Shown in pieces: positions 48,201 through 55,687 of a DNA stretch of 64,000 nt (positions within the stretch are counted from its first letter, which is position 1; the number at the start of each line of letters is the position of its first letter). The stretch covers positions 5,152,001 to 5,216,000 of the forward strand of contig NZ_CP050700.1 of assembly GCF_010646885.2 (NCBI RefSeq), in the 5' to 3' direction. The position numbers and the translations under genes are program-made. Source of the stretch: Desulfopila sp. IMCC35008. GTDB taxonomy: Bacteria; Desulfobacterota; Desulfobulbia; Desulfobulbales; Desulfocapsaceae. The notes beneath the pieces are model-generated. The model was not told where the DNA came from, made no database searches, and worked only from the letters and a program-made list of their open reading frames with translations.

Positions 48201-51200
48201 TGCCTAGATATTCCAGATTACCATCTTCACGCCACCGGACACGATCTCCGGTAGCATAGCAGCGGCCATTTCGTTGCCCAGGGAAGGTGGAAATGAAAAA
48301 TTTTTCCCGGGTCAATTCTGGTCTTCCAAGGTAGCCAATTGCGATACCATCTCCCCCCAGGATGAGCTCACCAGGTACCCCTGCAGGCACGAGATGACGG
48401 TCGTCATCAACGACATAGGCCTGACGCCCAGCCAGTGGACGACCAATAGGTACAGAGTGAAGAACCGCTGACTCAGCTTCTTCAGGGATCTCGTAGTGCA
48501 TGGCTGTGATGGTTGTTTCTGTTGGCCCATAGGCATTAATGAGTCGGGCCTGCCTTGCAAAACGCACCCTCCACAAGTCAAGGACCCGGCTGTGCAGAAC
48601 ATCGCCACCTGTGATAAACAACCTCAAGGTTTCCAGTGTTCTTGAAATTTCGGCATTGTATGCTTTGAAAAATTCCTTCATGTAAGCTGGAGGAAAGTTG
48701 AGTACGGTGATGCCATAGCGCTCAACATTGTCAAGGCACTCAAGAGGAGTCCATATCGAATCATCACGTAAAACCAGGGCTGCCCCCGAAATCAGTCCGG
48801 CAAAAATCTGTTCCAATGAGGCGTCGAAGCTGAGAGATGCAAACTGCAGAATCCGGTCATACCTGCTCATCGCATAGACCTGAGCCGCATTTCTACAATG
48901 CCTGGCGATACTTCGTTTGGATACCAGTATCCCTTTAGGGTTACCCGTTGAGCCTGATGTATAAATAACGTAGGCGGGAGAGTCCGGATTCCGGACCAGG
49001 GTATGATCTGTCTCCGGGAAGCTCTGTTGCGTGAGCGTTTCCGGGCAAATGCAGACGACCTCAAGGTCTTTGAAGAGCCCTGTAGAAATGAACCGTTCCT
49101 GAGTCACCATGATACTGATACAGGAATCGTCAATCATATAAGAAATGCGCTTTTGAGGCAGTTCCGGATCAATGGGAACATAAATCGATCCTGATTTGAA
49201 AATTGCGAGCAATGCAACCATTGTTTCAATGGAGCGAGTCATGCACAATCCCGTCAGTGTGTCCGGCCCTGCTCCCTGGCGTATGAGTCTTGCTGCCACA
49301 TTATTTGAATAGGTATCAAGTTCCCTGTAAGTGAGCGTCTGGTCTCCGGCAATTACGGCTATTGCCTCAGGGGTTAGTTGAGCCTGCCTGCTGAACAATT
49401 CAGGGATCAGAGTGGAATCCGCCCGGTTGGTTTCAGCAGACCGGCGCAGTTTGACAAGTCCTGCCATTTCTCTTTTTGAAATTCGGCTGATTGTCTCAAT
49501 CGGCTGGTTCACATCGCTGAGAAATGCATCTAAAATTGCAGAAAAGAGGTCGATCAAGGACTGCTGCCGTCCAGAATCGAACAGGGTTTCATCAAAAACA
49601 ATTTCCATTGGTATTTCTTGTTTATCCCTGTCCCAATAGAGATTGAAACCGAGGCAGGTCCCTTCTGAGCTGGTACCGCACTGCACCGCATGAACATGTT
49701 CTTCCAGGTGATCGGATGTTGGAAAGGGGCTAAATCGGATAGCTATCCGCGCCGTATCGAACACAGGAACACCAGAAGCGCATTGACTGTTGCGATCACT
49801 ATCAAACGGTGCGGCCTCACTGAATTTCATCATGAGGTCGATATTGCCTTCAATTTTCCGGACAAGGGAATGGAAGGTTTCCGCGTCTGACAAGCCAATG
49901 ACCAGGGGCAAGCCATTGAGGACCGATTTGTTTCTGTCTCCGGACCTGTGTTGCTGATCGGGGTGAAAGAATACATCCAGCGGCAGGCCCCTGAGACCAG
50001 TGATTTTATTCACCAATACTACAATAATCCCAGCCAGTATGTTGAAAACAGAAAGGTCCAGGTCCTTAACATCCGTCGCTCCGCGCCCCGCCTGACTCAG
50101 AAGTGCAATTGTCCTTTCCTGCCCGATTACCAATGAGCGCCGCTTGACAACTGATGGCAGGCTAAGCGGCGTTTTACCGTAGATAGATAATGGCTCGAAT
50201 TTGGAATGTACTGTTTGCGCCCAGAATCGTTCAGCTTTGGTGATTGGGGCAGGTGGCCTGGCACTTTTTTCAACAAGAGCTGGCGAGCCGAAAATTGCAC
50301 ATTGTTCAAGCAGGGTACTGATATCGCTATCGGGTGTCCGGGTTATGGCCCCCAGCAGCAGCAGATAATCATCAATCTTCTGATCAATAGCCTCCTGACT
50401 GAACAGCCGTTGATCATAATCTACCGAAAGATAGAAAGAATCCGCTGTGCGGATAAGAGTCATATTCAGCTCTCTATCACTCTCCTGAAAAGGGAAGGGA
50501 AACGGCGACAGTTTCAGCCCGTCAATACGAAGTTCTCCCTCTCCCTCTACAGGCGCTATCAGAGGAGCCAGATCGACTTCCTTCTGAAAATTAAGGTAGT
50601 TGAACATCGTTTGTATCAGCATCGAAGGCTTGACACCTTTTTTTCTGGCCTGCGCTTGCTGTATCTTGTAAAAGGGGTAAGCCTGGTTATCCAGGGCATT
50701 GGATATCCTGGTTTCAAGACTGCTGAGGTAATCATTGTACCGGCAGGCCATTTTACTTCGTATTACCAGTGGATTAACAAGATACCCCGAGACAAGTGGG
50801 TCGATGGTCTTTCCGGAGAGAGAGATGAGGGTGCTGACCGGCATTCCAATGATCAATTCATCCTGTTCACTGTACCTGTGTAAAAGGATGGCAAATGCAG
50901 AGAATACAATTGTGTTGAAGCTGATTCCGGTTTGTTTAGAAAGAGCGCTAACCTCTTGCATGAGGTCATTGTTTATGGCAATTGAACGTGTATCAGGGCA
51001 AGGTAATATGCCATGGACTGTGCCGAAAGACCTGGGCAAAACCAGATCCGGAAGCCAGCCGTCAAGCTCCAGCTTCCAGAAAGATTCAAGGACTTTTCCT
51101 TGTGGGCTGTCCAGCAGATTCTGCTCCCACCTGACAAAATCAGAGTATTGGGAGCGGGGCATGATAAACGATGCCGTCCCCTCTCCATGGGATAATCGTT

Positions 51201-51756
51201 TATAGGTATCCAGCAATTCCTTGATCAGGTTGAGCAGAGACCGGCCGTCACCTGCAATATGATGCAGGACCAACAGGAAGTACTGAGTGTCGGTACCGGC
51301 AGAATAAATATTTGTTCTGATGACAGGTCCGTTAATGAGATCAAACGGATGTCTTGAATCTGAAATGAGCCTCTTTCGGATAGTCGCCTCATCTGAAACA
51401 TTGAGATTCACACGATGTAATAACGCATCCCTGTGGCCATGAACGGTCTGAACAGGCGAATCATTTTCAAAGCCATAGGTTGTACGTAATATTTCATGAC
51501 GGTCTATCAGCAGTTGACAGGCTTTCTCAAGGGTTGAGATATCGATTTCAGATTCAATCCTAAAAGAAAACGAGAGATTGTAATAGGAGCTTTCCGGCCG
51601 GGCAAGATAGTCAACGAACAGGGATGTCTGGCCCATGGACATTGGAAATGTTCTCTTATCCAAGGCAGCCTTCTGCCGTAACAGGGCCTCCAGTAGTTTT
51701 TTTTCTTGCTCAAGAGAGCTGTCTTTCAAATAAGATTTATTCACTGTCAGAAACAC
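39220..51756 (-). CDS. Non-ribosomal peptide synthetase, C-C*-A-T-C-C-A-T-E-C-T-TE
   Basis: The 4178-residue protein is read from motifs. C1 (about 35-475, HHIAGDG at 165-171); C* (507-760), only the C-terminal lobe of a condensation domain; A1 (780-1285, YTSGSTGNPKG at 932-942); T1 (Ser1328); C2 (1385-1815, HHIISDG at 1515); C2b (1860-2265, HHIVIDG at 1968); A2 (2285-2795, YTSGSTGKPKG at 2437-2447); T2 (Ser2839); E (2890-3335, HHLAVDG at 3014); C3 (3365-3800, HHVLMDG at 3500); T3 (Ser3868); TE (3925-4170, catalytic Ser3997 in GWSFGG, Asp4023, His4154). The last module has no A domain. Specificity codes by alignment to GrsA are DAENIGAIT for A1 and DVGELCSID for A2; the latter resembles ornithine/diaminobutyrate codes. 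The next gene upstream supplies the acyl starter. Start is GTG at 51756 or the GTG four codons later, which has a better-spaced TGGAG. Confidence 0.95.
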   Translation of the reverse strand: MFLTVNKSYLKDSSLEQEKKLLEALLRQKAALDKRTFPMSMGQTSLFVDYLARPESSYYNLSFSFRIESEIDISTLEKACQLLIDRHEILRTTYGFENDSPVQTVHGHRDALLHRVNLNVSDEATIRKRLISDSRHPFDLINGPVIRTNIYSAGTDTQYFLLVLHHIAGDGRSLLNLIKELLDTYKRLSHGEGTASFIMPRSQYSDFVRWEQNLLDSPQGKVLESFWKLELDGWLPDLVLPRSFGTVHGILPCPDTRSIAINNDLMQEVSALSKQTGISFNTIVFSAFAILLHRYSEQDELIIGMPVSTLISLSGKTIDPLVSGYLVNPLVIRSKMACRYNDYLSSLETRISNALDNQAYPFYKIQQAQARKKGVKPSMLIQTMFNYLNFQKEVDLAPLIAPVEGEGELRIDGLKLSPFPFPFQESDRELNMTLIRTADSFYLSVDYDQRLFSQEAIDQKIDDYLLLLGAITRTPDSDISTLLEQCAIFGSPALVEKSARPPAPITKAERFWAQTVHSKFEPLSIYGKTPLSLPSVVKRRSLVIGQERTIALLSQAGRGATDVKDLDLSVFNILAGIIVVLVNKITGLRGLPLDVFFHPDQQHRSGDRNKSVLNGLPLVIGLSDAETFHSLVRKIEGNIDLMMKFSEAAPFDSDRNSQCASGVPVFDTARIAIRFSPFPTSDHLEEHVHAVQCGTSSEGTCLGFNLYWDRDKQEIPMEIVFDETLFDSGRQQSLIDLFSAILDAFLSDVNQPIETISRISKREMAGLVKLRRSAETNRADSTLIPELFSRQAQLTPEAIAVIAGDQTLTYRELDTYSNNVAARLIRQGAGPDTLTGLCMTRSIETMVALLAIFKSGSIYVPIDPELPQKRISYMIDDSCISIMVTQERFISTGLFKDLEVVCICPETLTQQSFPETDHTLVRNPDSPAYVIYTSGSTGNPKGILVSKRSIARHCRNAAQVYAMSRYDRILQFASLSFDASLEQIFAGLISGAALVLRDDSIWTPLECLDNVERYGITVLNFPPAYMKEFFKAYNAEISRTLETLRLFITGGDVLHSRVLDLWRVRFARQARLINAYGPTETTITAMHYEIPEEAESAVLHSVPIGRPLAGRQAYVVDDDRHLVPAGVPGELILGGDGIAIGYLGRPELTREKFFISTFPGQRNGRCYATGDRVRWREDGNLEYLGRFDDQVKIRGFRIELGEIESCLMAHPDVLEASVVVFEGPERNIALKAYFVCEDRRPDLVIYLRDRLPAYMIPGELIELDRLPRLPSGKIDRKTLESYEHSAARSPLSLPKDEVDAVVAAIWSHVLGQADISMNADFFESGGHSLLAVQILSKIHTTFQLGLTLADLFQTPRLIDFTSKIKARLSGQQLAIEPLGKSDYSGNVPLSFGQTRLWFLDNFEGASTVYSMPCALRITGSLDAAIVKKVFDEICRRHEALRTTFKNEIGIPVQIIHERMEPEVTVFVCDGRAETRQILSTEAKRPFDLEKGSLLRVAILKMEQEPGHQILFFNIHHIISDGWSIHVLLNEFTKLYTAFLNDAPSPLPELPIQYADYGAWQKNVLEKSLYKPQIAYWKQKLNGLPPLLELPADKPRPSVQTSNGAIESFTFNETLARQIRDFSTRKGATLFMTLAAVFSLLLSRYTGREDIVTGFPVSGRHHDRTEKLIGFFVNTLALRVTIPGKESFDELLETTKQTVLDALNNQDIPFEKLIDELGVERNIQYSPLLQVIFSMITMDFEDLFKVFDPVEILEIENHTTKNDFTFFVLNKGHSLTGSIEYNTDLFAAATVRQIVADFKHLLQAVLATPGWTCDRLLDSCDIFGSPAGSQRKEGADALLAQSNLTKNQLLTYLGQTTKQDSRHYNNPHLYEIRGHIETHHLINAFDAIVTTSDALQSRFFETTEGIPQRTLRKESRPCEYLDLSGIDDSQFREWVRLRSCRVFDLGASVFDAVLIKRNADFHVWFLNIHHIVIDGWSWNHIIIPRVSTLYRAACEGKRPCCNSKHTFESFCSWEKNYISSPQYAADKRFWDYAFKIPYEPLTFYGDYPRKVSTRVDRILFRLGEHRTLKLREIAERDPFFTKNLNVTLLHIATTLVLVFLNKISGNRNLSIGIPFHNRKAGANDEIIGLLMQTLPLRLSISDNDTFSSLCNTISYTINLMRQHSNYTLSNPHEAPNYDVLINVIKYAHPVLGDAAVSGGWTGPGHGHESLGFIITNDLSEPDLEMGVDFHADVFDRPRQNQVIEHFLSILDCFLADQKCKIRNAQVLSTHEAHSIIHDLNRSEKSFDTGLTIIDLIERAACNYPERVAVVADDQSITYAELDRQAEIIADYLAGKGLGPEDGVGLLMERSIELFIGITGILKAGCCYVPIDPEYPEKRKRFIAADAKLKVILTHSDPIGCYLIDGLGTVEIRQILSADSSISCPRKQAGPENSIYITYTSGSTGKPKGVVVTNGNLVNQYLAWEDAYDLLSTSAHLQMANFTFDVFSGDMVRGLCSGGTLVICRKETMADPEKLYHLMTSEQIDFAEFVPVVLRLLANSLKKTGRKLDFMKVLCCGSDTWYFSEYMEIKALCGETTRLINSYGVTEATIDSSFFEVGNFHPDGNSLVPIGRPFANNRLYVLDSHSLSPLPLGMTGELFIGGAGVSRGYLNQPDLTAKGFVADPFTDNQGATLFRTGDLARHLPDGTIALLGRIDNQLKIRGFRVEAGEIESALSNHPEVKESLVMLREDRPGQKQLVAYLILQSSGNEDDLYAGFRDYLKDRVPDYMIPNHFIPIKTFPLLLNGKIDRKSLPKPVSFDTTHRYTPPSTPEETLLALIWEQVLGIEKPGIHDNFFQLGGDSIISIQIAARAKQQGLSFSVKQLFEFQTIHELARVADKVTMVQPDQEAVTGSVPLTPIQQAFFSHAGHDLHHYNQSALVRIPETVIPEMMETALNHLLQHHDALHLTFRKKEGDTWLQEFKTDRSDVVLEHHLMRDMASVTERLHGTIDIDQGHLVKAALFKDDDQKPCRLLIIIHHLAVDGVSWRILLSDLSTAYRQLETGKELELPQKTASFKQWAESWAEHTRHTPVDLDYWAALHEQARFITPLDPDKQRNQAPNTIGGTTQLRVELGEQTTRALLQDIHHAYNTRIQEVLVAAVVLAMGRITGNYKLFMDMEGHGRETIDDYMDLSRTVGWFTSIYPVVLSPADTSIGTIIQYVKEQLRSIPSNGITFGYLTIDSGYGNKTDPAHSTPKPEILFNYLGQFNHHRESDGIFQSAWEDTGPNQSPLQSRGHQLEINGHVIDGKLSFSIAYNCYRYRDKTMESLAQELVQGLESIIEHCFDPANKGFTPSDFSLLNGISQKDLDCTLRKIPLLPGSTDIKDQIEDIYPLAPIQEGMLFYEQFDTEANLYLVQMSGIMEGEVDPDRMKQAYQSVLARHSILRSGFIQGPSGQFLHVVNKRVEVPFVINDLTALPPEKQKVETQKQVKDDTAIGFDFSRAPVMRCTLNKLDEDKYHFILSNHHVLMDGWSTPLFFKELFLFYESADCEQTPELPSPGTYRQYISWLQQQDKQKATDYWKTYLEGFSMPTPLPGDRNRTPAKSFQVIQNHADYKLIFPPDLSRDLVLFSQQKSLTLNTILQGAYAILLSRCSNMADIVYGATATVRPSDVVEIESMVGLFINTLPVRVKVLPDQDLMVFLKDLMKNQARREPYSFASLADIQRSSNIPPGAPLFESIFVFENYPVENFGHYVNRKLRFSDVHGNDKTNFALTVTGSPGTTITLNFTYDSDRFETETIRQMVEQYRSIVLSIPANSGKKVSDIKWLSANGANSLLTVAKKSNHHQPRYAVKPTKYLAPRTSTEIRIKKIWEQVLEVKTAGVRDNFFESGGQSLLAVRLMTSIEYEFNKKIPLVSLFDHPTIEGLASLVDAGKAPEWTPIVSFRKTGNRPPLFCVHPLGGTVFQYQDLADHINSNYPFYGIQAKGTETDSTPFADIGEMAQVYKQHIRGLYPDSSCILMGWSFGGSVAFEIARRMEKDQKRSVLILLDSNAPGMNGVSHHALSSGSINQFEQIRSIVAPGINLDPDRLNNMKSFEMKLAYLTETARAEGKVPAGFNTEQCNRFIKVCNAHARALCYEPEPFNGRIILLKAEANDSEDPCLGWERLAVDGVEVIQIPGDHYTMLSTPNVEILGKTLSKIIEEEI

Positions 51757-51814
51757 TCCATATCGGAACGTGAGTATTATTTTTACATTTGATGTCGGAA
51801 AATCTGCCCAGTCA

Positions 51815-53986
51815 TCATTTCTGTGATTGCTTAAGGACCTCTATCATGTTCCGAATGCTCTCTTCAGACATCTGGTCCATGTCCTTGAGTTGTTCAAGCA
51901 ATGACAAGGGCGGCTTTGTGTCAAGCCTTTCAGGAGCGGGGGAGGACAGTGGGTATGTTGCCAGCAGCTTCGCAGAAAATTGGTGGATACTCTCATTTTT
52001 CCTGAACCATGAAACCGGAACGGTCGCACCCAGTGCGTGCTCGATAGCAGTGTGTAATTCTACGGCCATAAGCGAATCAAAGCCCTGATTGAAAAGAGAG
52101 AGATCCGGGTCAATACTGTCGGCACCGGTGAGGGTGACCGCCTGGTTACAAATGAACCTGGTCAGTTCATTGAGCCTTTTGTCAGGTGCAATTACGGCAA
52201 GATCAATTGTTTGCAGATCTGCGTGAATCAGCTGATTCAGCTCCTGCAAAATCAGGTTATAATCACCGTTGCGGTAGGTCATTGCCAGTTTGACCCGTTG
52301 AATTTTCCCGCTGGTTGTCCTGGGAATTGAAAGGATTGGTATCACCCGTGATACAGAAATGTTAAAATTATTGGCGATCTTTTCTTTTATCTTTTTGATA
52401 ACCGGAACGAATGTTTCCAGATCCTTTTTATAGGATACGAACACGACCAGTTCTTCCACGGACTTATTCTCTTCATAGACGCCACAGACAGCAACTGCCC
52501 TGCCTGCAATTTCACGGATTTCCCCAACAGCCCTCTCAAGATCATGGGGATAGAAATTCATCCCTCCGATAATAATTATCTCCTTTGATCTGCCAGTGAT
52601 GACAATACGCTGGTGAGAAATAAAACCCAGGTCTCCTGTTTTGAGCCATCCGTCCGTGATAAAGGTTTCCCGTGTTGCAGCAGAGTTGTTGATGTAACCG
52701 GAAGCAATGCTGCTCCCCTTAATAACAAGATGACCGACAACCCCGTCTGCAAGTGTATTGCCACTGTCATCGCAGATTTTTGCGAGAAAACCTGGCAGGA
52801 GCTTTCCTTCATCAACATAGGCAGCGCATTTTTTATCATCAGGAGCTATTGCTGCTGCCCGGCTTCCCACTCCAAGGGATGTGATATCGAGATAATGAGT
52901 TGTAAATTCTTCACCGCAGGGAGATACCGCTACGGCGAGTGTGGCTTCTGCAAGCCCGTAACCAGGCATGAGGACATTTTTTCTCAAACCAAACATCTCC
53001 AAAGTTTCGAGAAAAGTAGTGCAGAGGGTGTTGGATATGTGTTCGGCCCCGACGACAATCAGACGGACAGGGGAAAGATCCCAGCTTTTTCCGGATGAGA
53101 TTCTGGCTGCTTTGAGAAAGTGACTGAGTCCGAAATTAGGAGAACAGGTAATGGTAATCTTATGTTCGTCGACCTTGTCAAACCACAGGGAAGGATTTCG
53201 GACAAAAGCGCTGGGTGGCATAATGCAATGGGAGACTCCTGCAATCACAGGATTGAGGTGCCAGCCGATCAGGCCCATGTCATGGGTCAGCGGAAGCCAG
53301 GAAAGGTAGGAATCATCAGGACCGGTTTTTTTGGCCGCAAGGAAGGCCCGGCAGTTGTTGACCAGATTGCCATGGGACAGCACAATACCTTTGGGATCTC
53401 CGGTGGACCCGGAAGAAAACTGGATATAGGCAGTGTCTCCCTGTTCAGGGATAAGCAGAGGGGAAGTAGAGGATATATCGATGAAGTCTTCAGGAAAAAT
53501 ATGTTGTTGCCTCAACTGAGTCACTATCGTTTCTTGCCCATGTTCAACAAGATAGGTCACAAACTGTCGATAAACCTCTTTGTCAAATGCCGCATGGGGA
53601 CTACCCAACACATGCAGCACTTTAAGGAGTTTAAGGCGATATTCATCTGTCCGTGCCAGGGTAAGGGGGACCGGAACAATATTCCCCAGAAGACATGCCC
53701 AGAAAAGGGTCAAAAACGTCTGGTTATCTTCCACCTGCAGAATAAATTGATCACCGGGACGGACACCAGCGTCATGTAAATTCGCCAGGAACATGGTCGC
53801 CCGGTGCAGCAATGTTTCATAGGAAATAAATTCTTCTTCATTTCCGCTTTGAATAAACGTTATTCCTTTGGCTGATTCCGAAGCTGCCTTCAGGTAGTGA
53901 ATCAAAGTTTCAGTTTTGATAATTCTCTCCAGTATTGCTCTCTGCTGCAACTTGTAGATATGTGTAATAGTTAATCGAGTTACCAA
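51815..53986 (-). CDS. Fatty acyl-AMP ligase fused to an acyl carrier protein
   Basis: The 723-residue protein contains an ANL-superfamily domain with IQFSSGSTGDPKGI, the FAAL-typical block LPLTHDMGLIGWHLNP, PGYGLAEATLAV and KTGDLGF, then the C-terminal segment GGMNFYPHDLERAV. Residues about 600-680 are an acyl carrier protein with LFNQGFDSLMAVEL (phosphopantetheine Ser about 638). FAALs activate a fatty acid as acyl-AMP and transfer it to the carrier domain, skipping CoA. The product would be handed to the first condensation domain of the NRPS, 58 bases downstream on the same strand. It therefore predicts an N-acylated peptide. The start codon is uncertain (TTG at 53986 is the longest). Confidence 0.93.
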   Translation of the reverse strand: MVTRLTITHIYKLQQRAILERIIKTETLIHYLKAASESAKGITFIQSGNEEEFISYETLLHRATMFLANLHDAGVRPGDQFILQVEDNQTFLTLFWACLLGNIVPVPLTLARTDEYRLKLLKVLHVLGSPHAAFDKEVYRQFVTYLVEHGQETIVTQLRQQHIFPEDFIDISSTSPLLIPEQGDTAYIQFSSGSTGDPKGIVLSHGNLVNNCRAFLAAKKTGPDDSYLSWLPLTHDMGLIGWHLNPVIAGVSHCIMPPSAFVRNPSLWFDKVDEHKITITCSPNFGLSHFLKAARISSGKSWDLSPVRLIVVGAEHISNTLCTTFLETLEMFGLRKNVLMPGYGLAEATLAVAVSPCGEEFTTHYLDITSLGVGSRAAAIAPDDKKCAAYVDEGKLLPGFLAKICDDSGNTLADGVVGHLVIKGSSIASGYINNSAATRETFITDGWLKTGDLGFISHQRIVITGRSKEIIIIGGMNFYPHDLERAVGEIREIAGRAVAVCGVYEENKSVEELVVFVSYKKDLETFVPVIKKIKEKIANNFNISVSRVIPILSIPRTTSGKIQRVKLAMTYRNGDYNLILQELNQLIHADLQTIDLAVIAPDKRLNELTRFICNQAVTLTGADSIDPDLSLFNQGFDSLMAVELHTAIEHALGATVPVSWFRKNESIHQFSAKLLATYPLSSPAPERLDTKPPLSLLEQLKDMDQMSEESIRNMIEVLKQSQK

Positions 53987-54429
53987 CCGAAAACCAGTCT
54001 AGTTTTACGGATATTTAACTTAATCACGCATAGGGGAGCTTGGTCAAGGTCAACTGTCCAGGAGTGTACTTACAGTTTTCTGCAACAGAGTGACACTATG
54101 CTCGTTATTATGATACACTACTGCCGAATACTTCGAGACCGGTACCTTCTCACCTGGAGAAAAAACCGGTCTAAAGGTCTTTTCCATTTGCATAAGAATG
54201 TGCGCACCACTTGCCCGATAACCTCCCGCGACAAAGCCGACCAGGAAAATCCGGCTGTCGAAATTCAAATCGAATACAATTAAAAACCATAGGGTACTCA
54301 CCCTGTGACACCCCTTCTATGGTACTGTGGAGAAATAATTTCCGGCAACGCCTCACCCGAGTGCCTCATGAGCAATGTGTCGCTCTGGGTCTTAACCAGC
54401 TTCTTGTATGGCATACGGCTTTTGATCAA
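53987..54429. other. Intergenic region between lipopeptide genes and radical SAM gene
   Basis: This 443-base gap lies between the divergent FAAL gene and the radical SAM gene and should hold both promoters. A minus-strand frame at 54050-54301 exists but has no recognised domain. I see no convincing promoter consensus or repeat. Confidence 0.35.
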
Positions 54430-55686
54430 ATGAAAATATCAGAAAAACTCAAGATTCTGGCAGATGCCGCCAAGTATGATGCGTCATGCTCTTCAAGTGG
54501 AAGCAGCAGAAGTGCAGCGGCAGATGGAGTCGGCAACACTGCGGTAAGCGGCATCTGCCATAGCTGGGCTGCAGATGGCAGATGTGTCTCCCTGCTCAAG
54601 ATATTGATGTCAAATGAGTGCCTCTATGATTGCAGCTATTGCCTGAATCGTCGATCCAACGCGGTGGAACGTGCCACCTTCACCTCGGAAGAGGTAGCTG
54701 ATCTCACCATCAACTTTTATCTGCGCAACTATATTGAAGGTCTGTTTTTAAGCTCTGCGGTATATGCATCCCCGGATCAGACCATGGCGGATATGGTTGA
54801 GGTGTGCCGACTTTTACGCCATAACCATAAATTCAACGGGTACATTCATCTCAAGGTTATCCCCGGTGCCGCTGACGACCTGATCCAGCAGGCTGGTTTC
54901 CTGGCTGACCGGATGAGTGTAAATATTGAATTACCCTCGGAAGCGTCACTCAAGCGTCTTGCTCCGCAGAAATCAAAACGGGGAATACTTGCCCCGATGA
55001 AAAAGATTGGTGAGGACTTCACAGGTTTTCAGCTTGAACGACAACGAAGCAGAAAGGCTCCCAGTTTCTGCCCCGGAGGTCAAACCACCCAGATGATAAT
55101 CGGCGCATCCGCTGAGAGTGATTTTCATATCCTCAACCTGACAGAAAGTCTTTATCGAAAGATGAGCTTAAAAAGGGTCTACTATTCGGCCTATATTGCA
55201 ATCAATGAAGAGCCTCTTCTCCCGGCCCTGGCCACCGCACCTCCGCTTATCCGTGAACACCGCCTCTATCAGGCAGACTGGTTGCTCAGATTTTATAAAT
55301 TCCAATCCCATGAGATCCTCTCCCCGGCCTTCCCTCATCTTGATGAACGACTCGATCCCAAGGCGGCATGGGCATTGCGTAATTTTGATTTATTTCCAAT
55401 CGATATCAATAAAGCCAGCTATGAGGAGTTACTTCGCATTCCCGGTGTAGGGGTCACCTCTGCCCAACGTATTATCAGAACCCGCAGGATCGCAACCATT
55501 CGGGAACAGGATCTCAAAAAAATCGGTATGGTGCTGAAACGGGCCAGATTCTTTATTACCATCAATGGCAAATACCTCGGTGATCCGTCCCTTTCCCACC
55601 ACCACCTGGTAAATGCCATGTGCAAGGCAGAGCCGCCACGCTCCAGAAAACTTCTGCAAGGCAGTCGTCAGCTACCACTCTTCTAA
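54430..55686 (+). CDS. Putative DNA modification/repair radical SAM protein
   Basis: The ATG at 54430 (MKISEKLKILADAAKYDASCSSSG) matches the usual start of this family and gives 418 residues. The radical SAM cluster motif CLYDCSYC is near residue 64, and a C-terminal helix-hairpin-helix (PIDINKASYEELLRIPGVGVTSAQRI) should contact DNA. This domain pair defines the family annotated as putative DNA modification/repair radical SAM protein, normally found next to a partner like the one at 55688, as here. The reaction is not established. An upstream in-frame extension to 54211 is not family-like. The stop is separated by one base from the partner start. Confidence 0.85.
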   Translation: MKISEKLKILADAAKYDASCSSSGSSRSAAADGVGNTAVSGICHSWAADGRCVSLLKILMSNECLYDCSYCLNRRSNAVERATFTSEEVADLTINFYLRNYIEGLFLSSAVYASPDQTMADMVEVCRLLRHNHKFNGYIHLKVIPGAADDLIQQAGFLADRMSVNIELPSEASLKRLAPQKSKRGILAPMKKIGEDFTGFQLERQRSRKAPSFCPGGQTTQMIIGASAESDFHILNLTESLYRKMSLKRVYYSAYIAINEEPLLPALATAPPLIREHRLYQADWLLRFYKFQSHEILSPAFPHLDERLDPKAAWALRNFDLFPIDINKASYEELLRIPGVGVTSAQRIIRTRRIATIREQDLKKIGMVLKRARFFITINGKYLGDPSLSHHHLVNAMCKAEPPRSRKLLQGSRQLPLF

Positions 55687-55687
55687 T

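Noticed and set aside
50206..50883. 225-codon plus-strand open frame inside the NRPS region
   Set aside because: Antisense shadow of the NRPS coding frame; no domain, no ribosome site. The same applies to other plus-strand frames between 39.3 and 51.2 kb.
54050..54301. 83-codon minus-strand frame upstream of the FAAL gene
   Set aside because: No recognised domain; weak resemblance to MsrA-like text is not convincing, and no ribosome site is seen.
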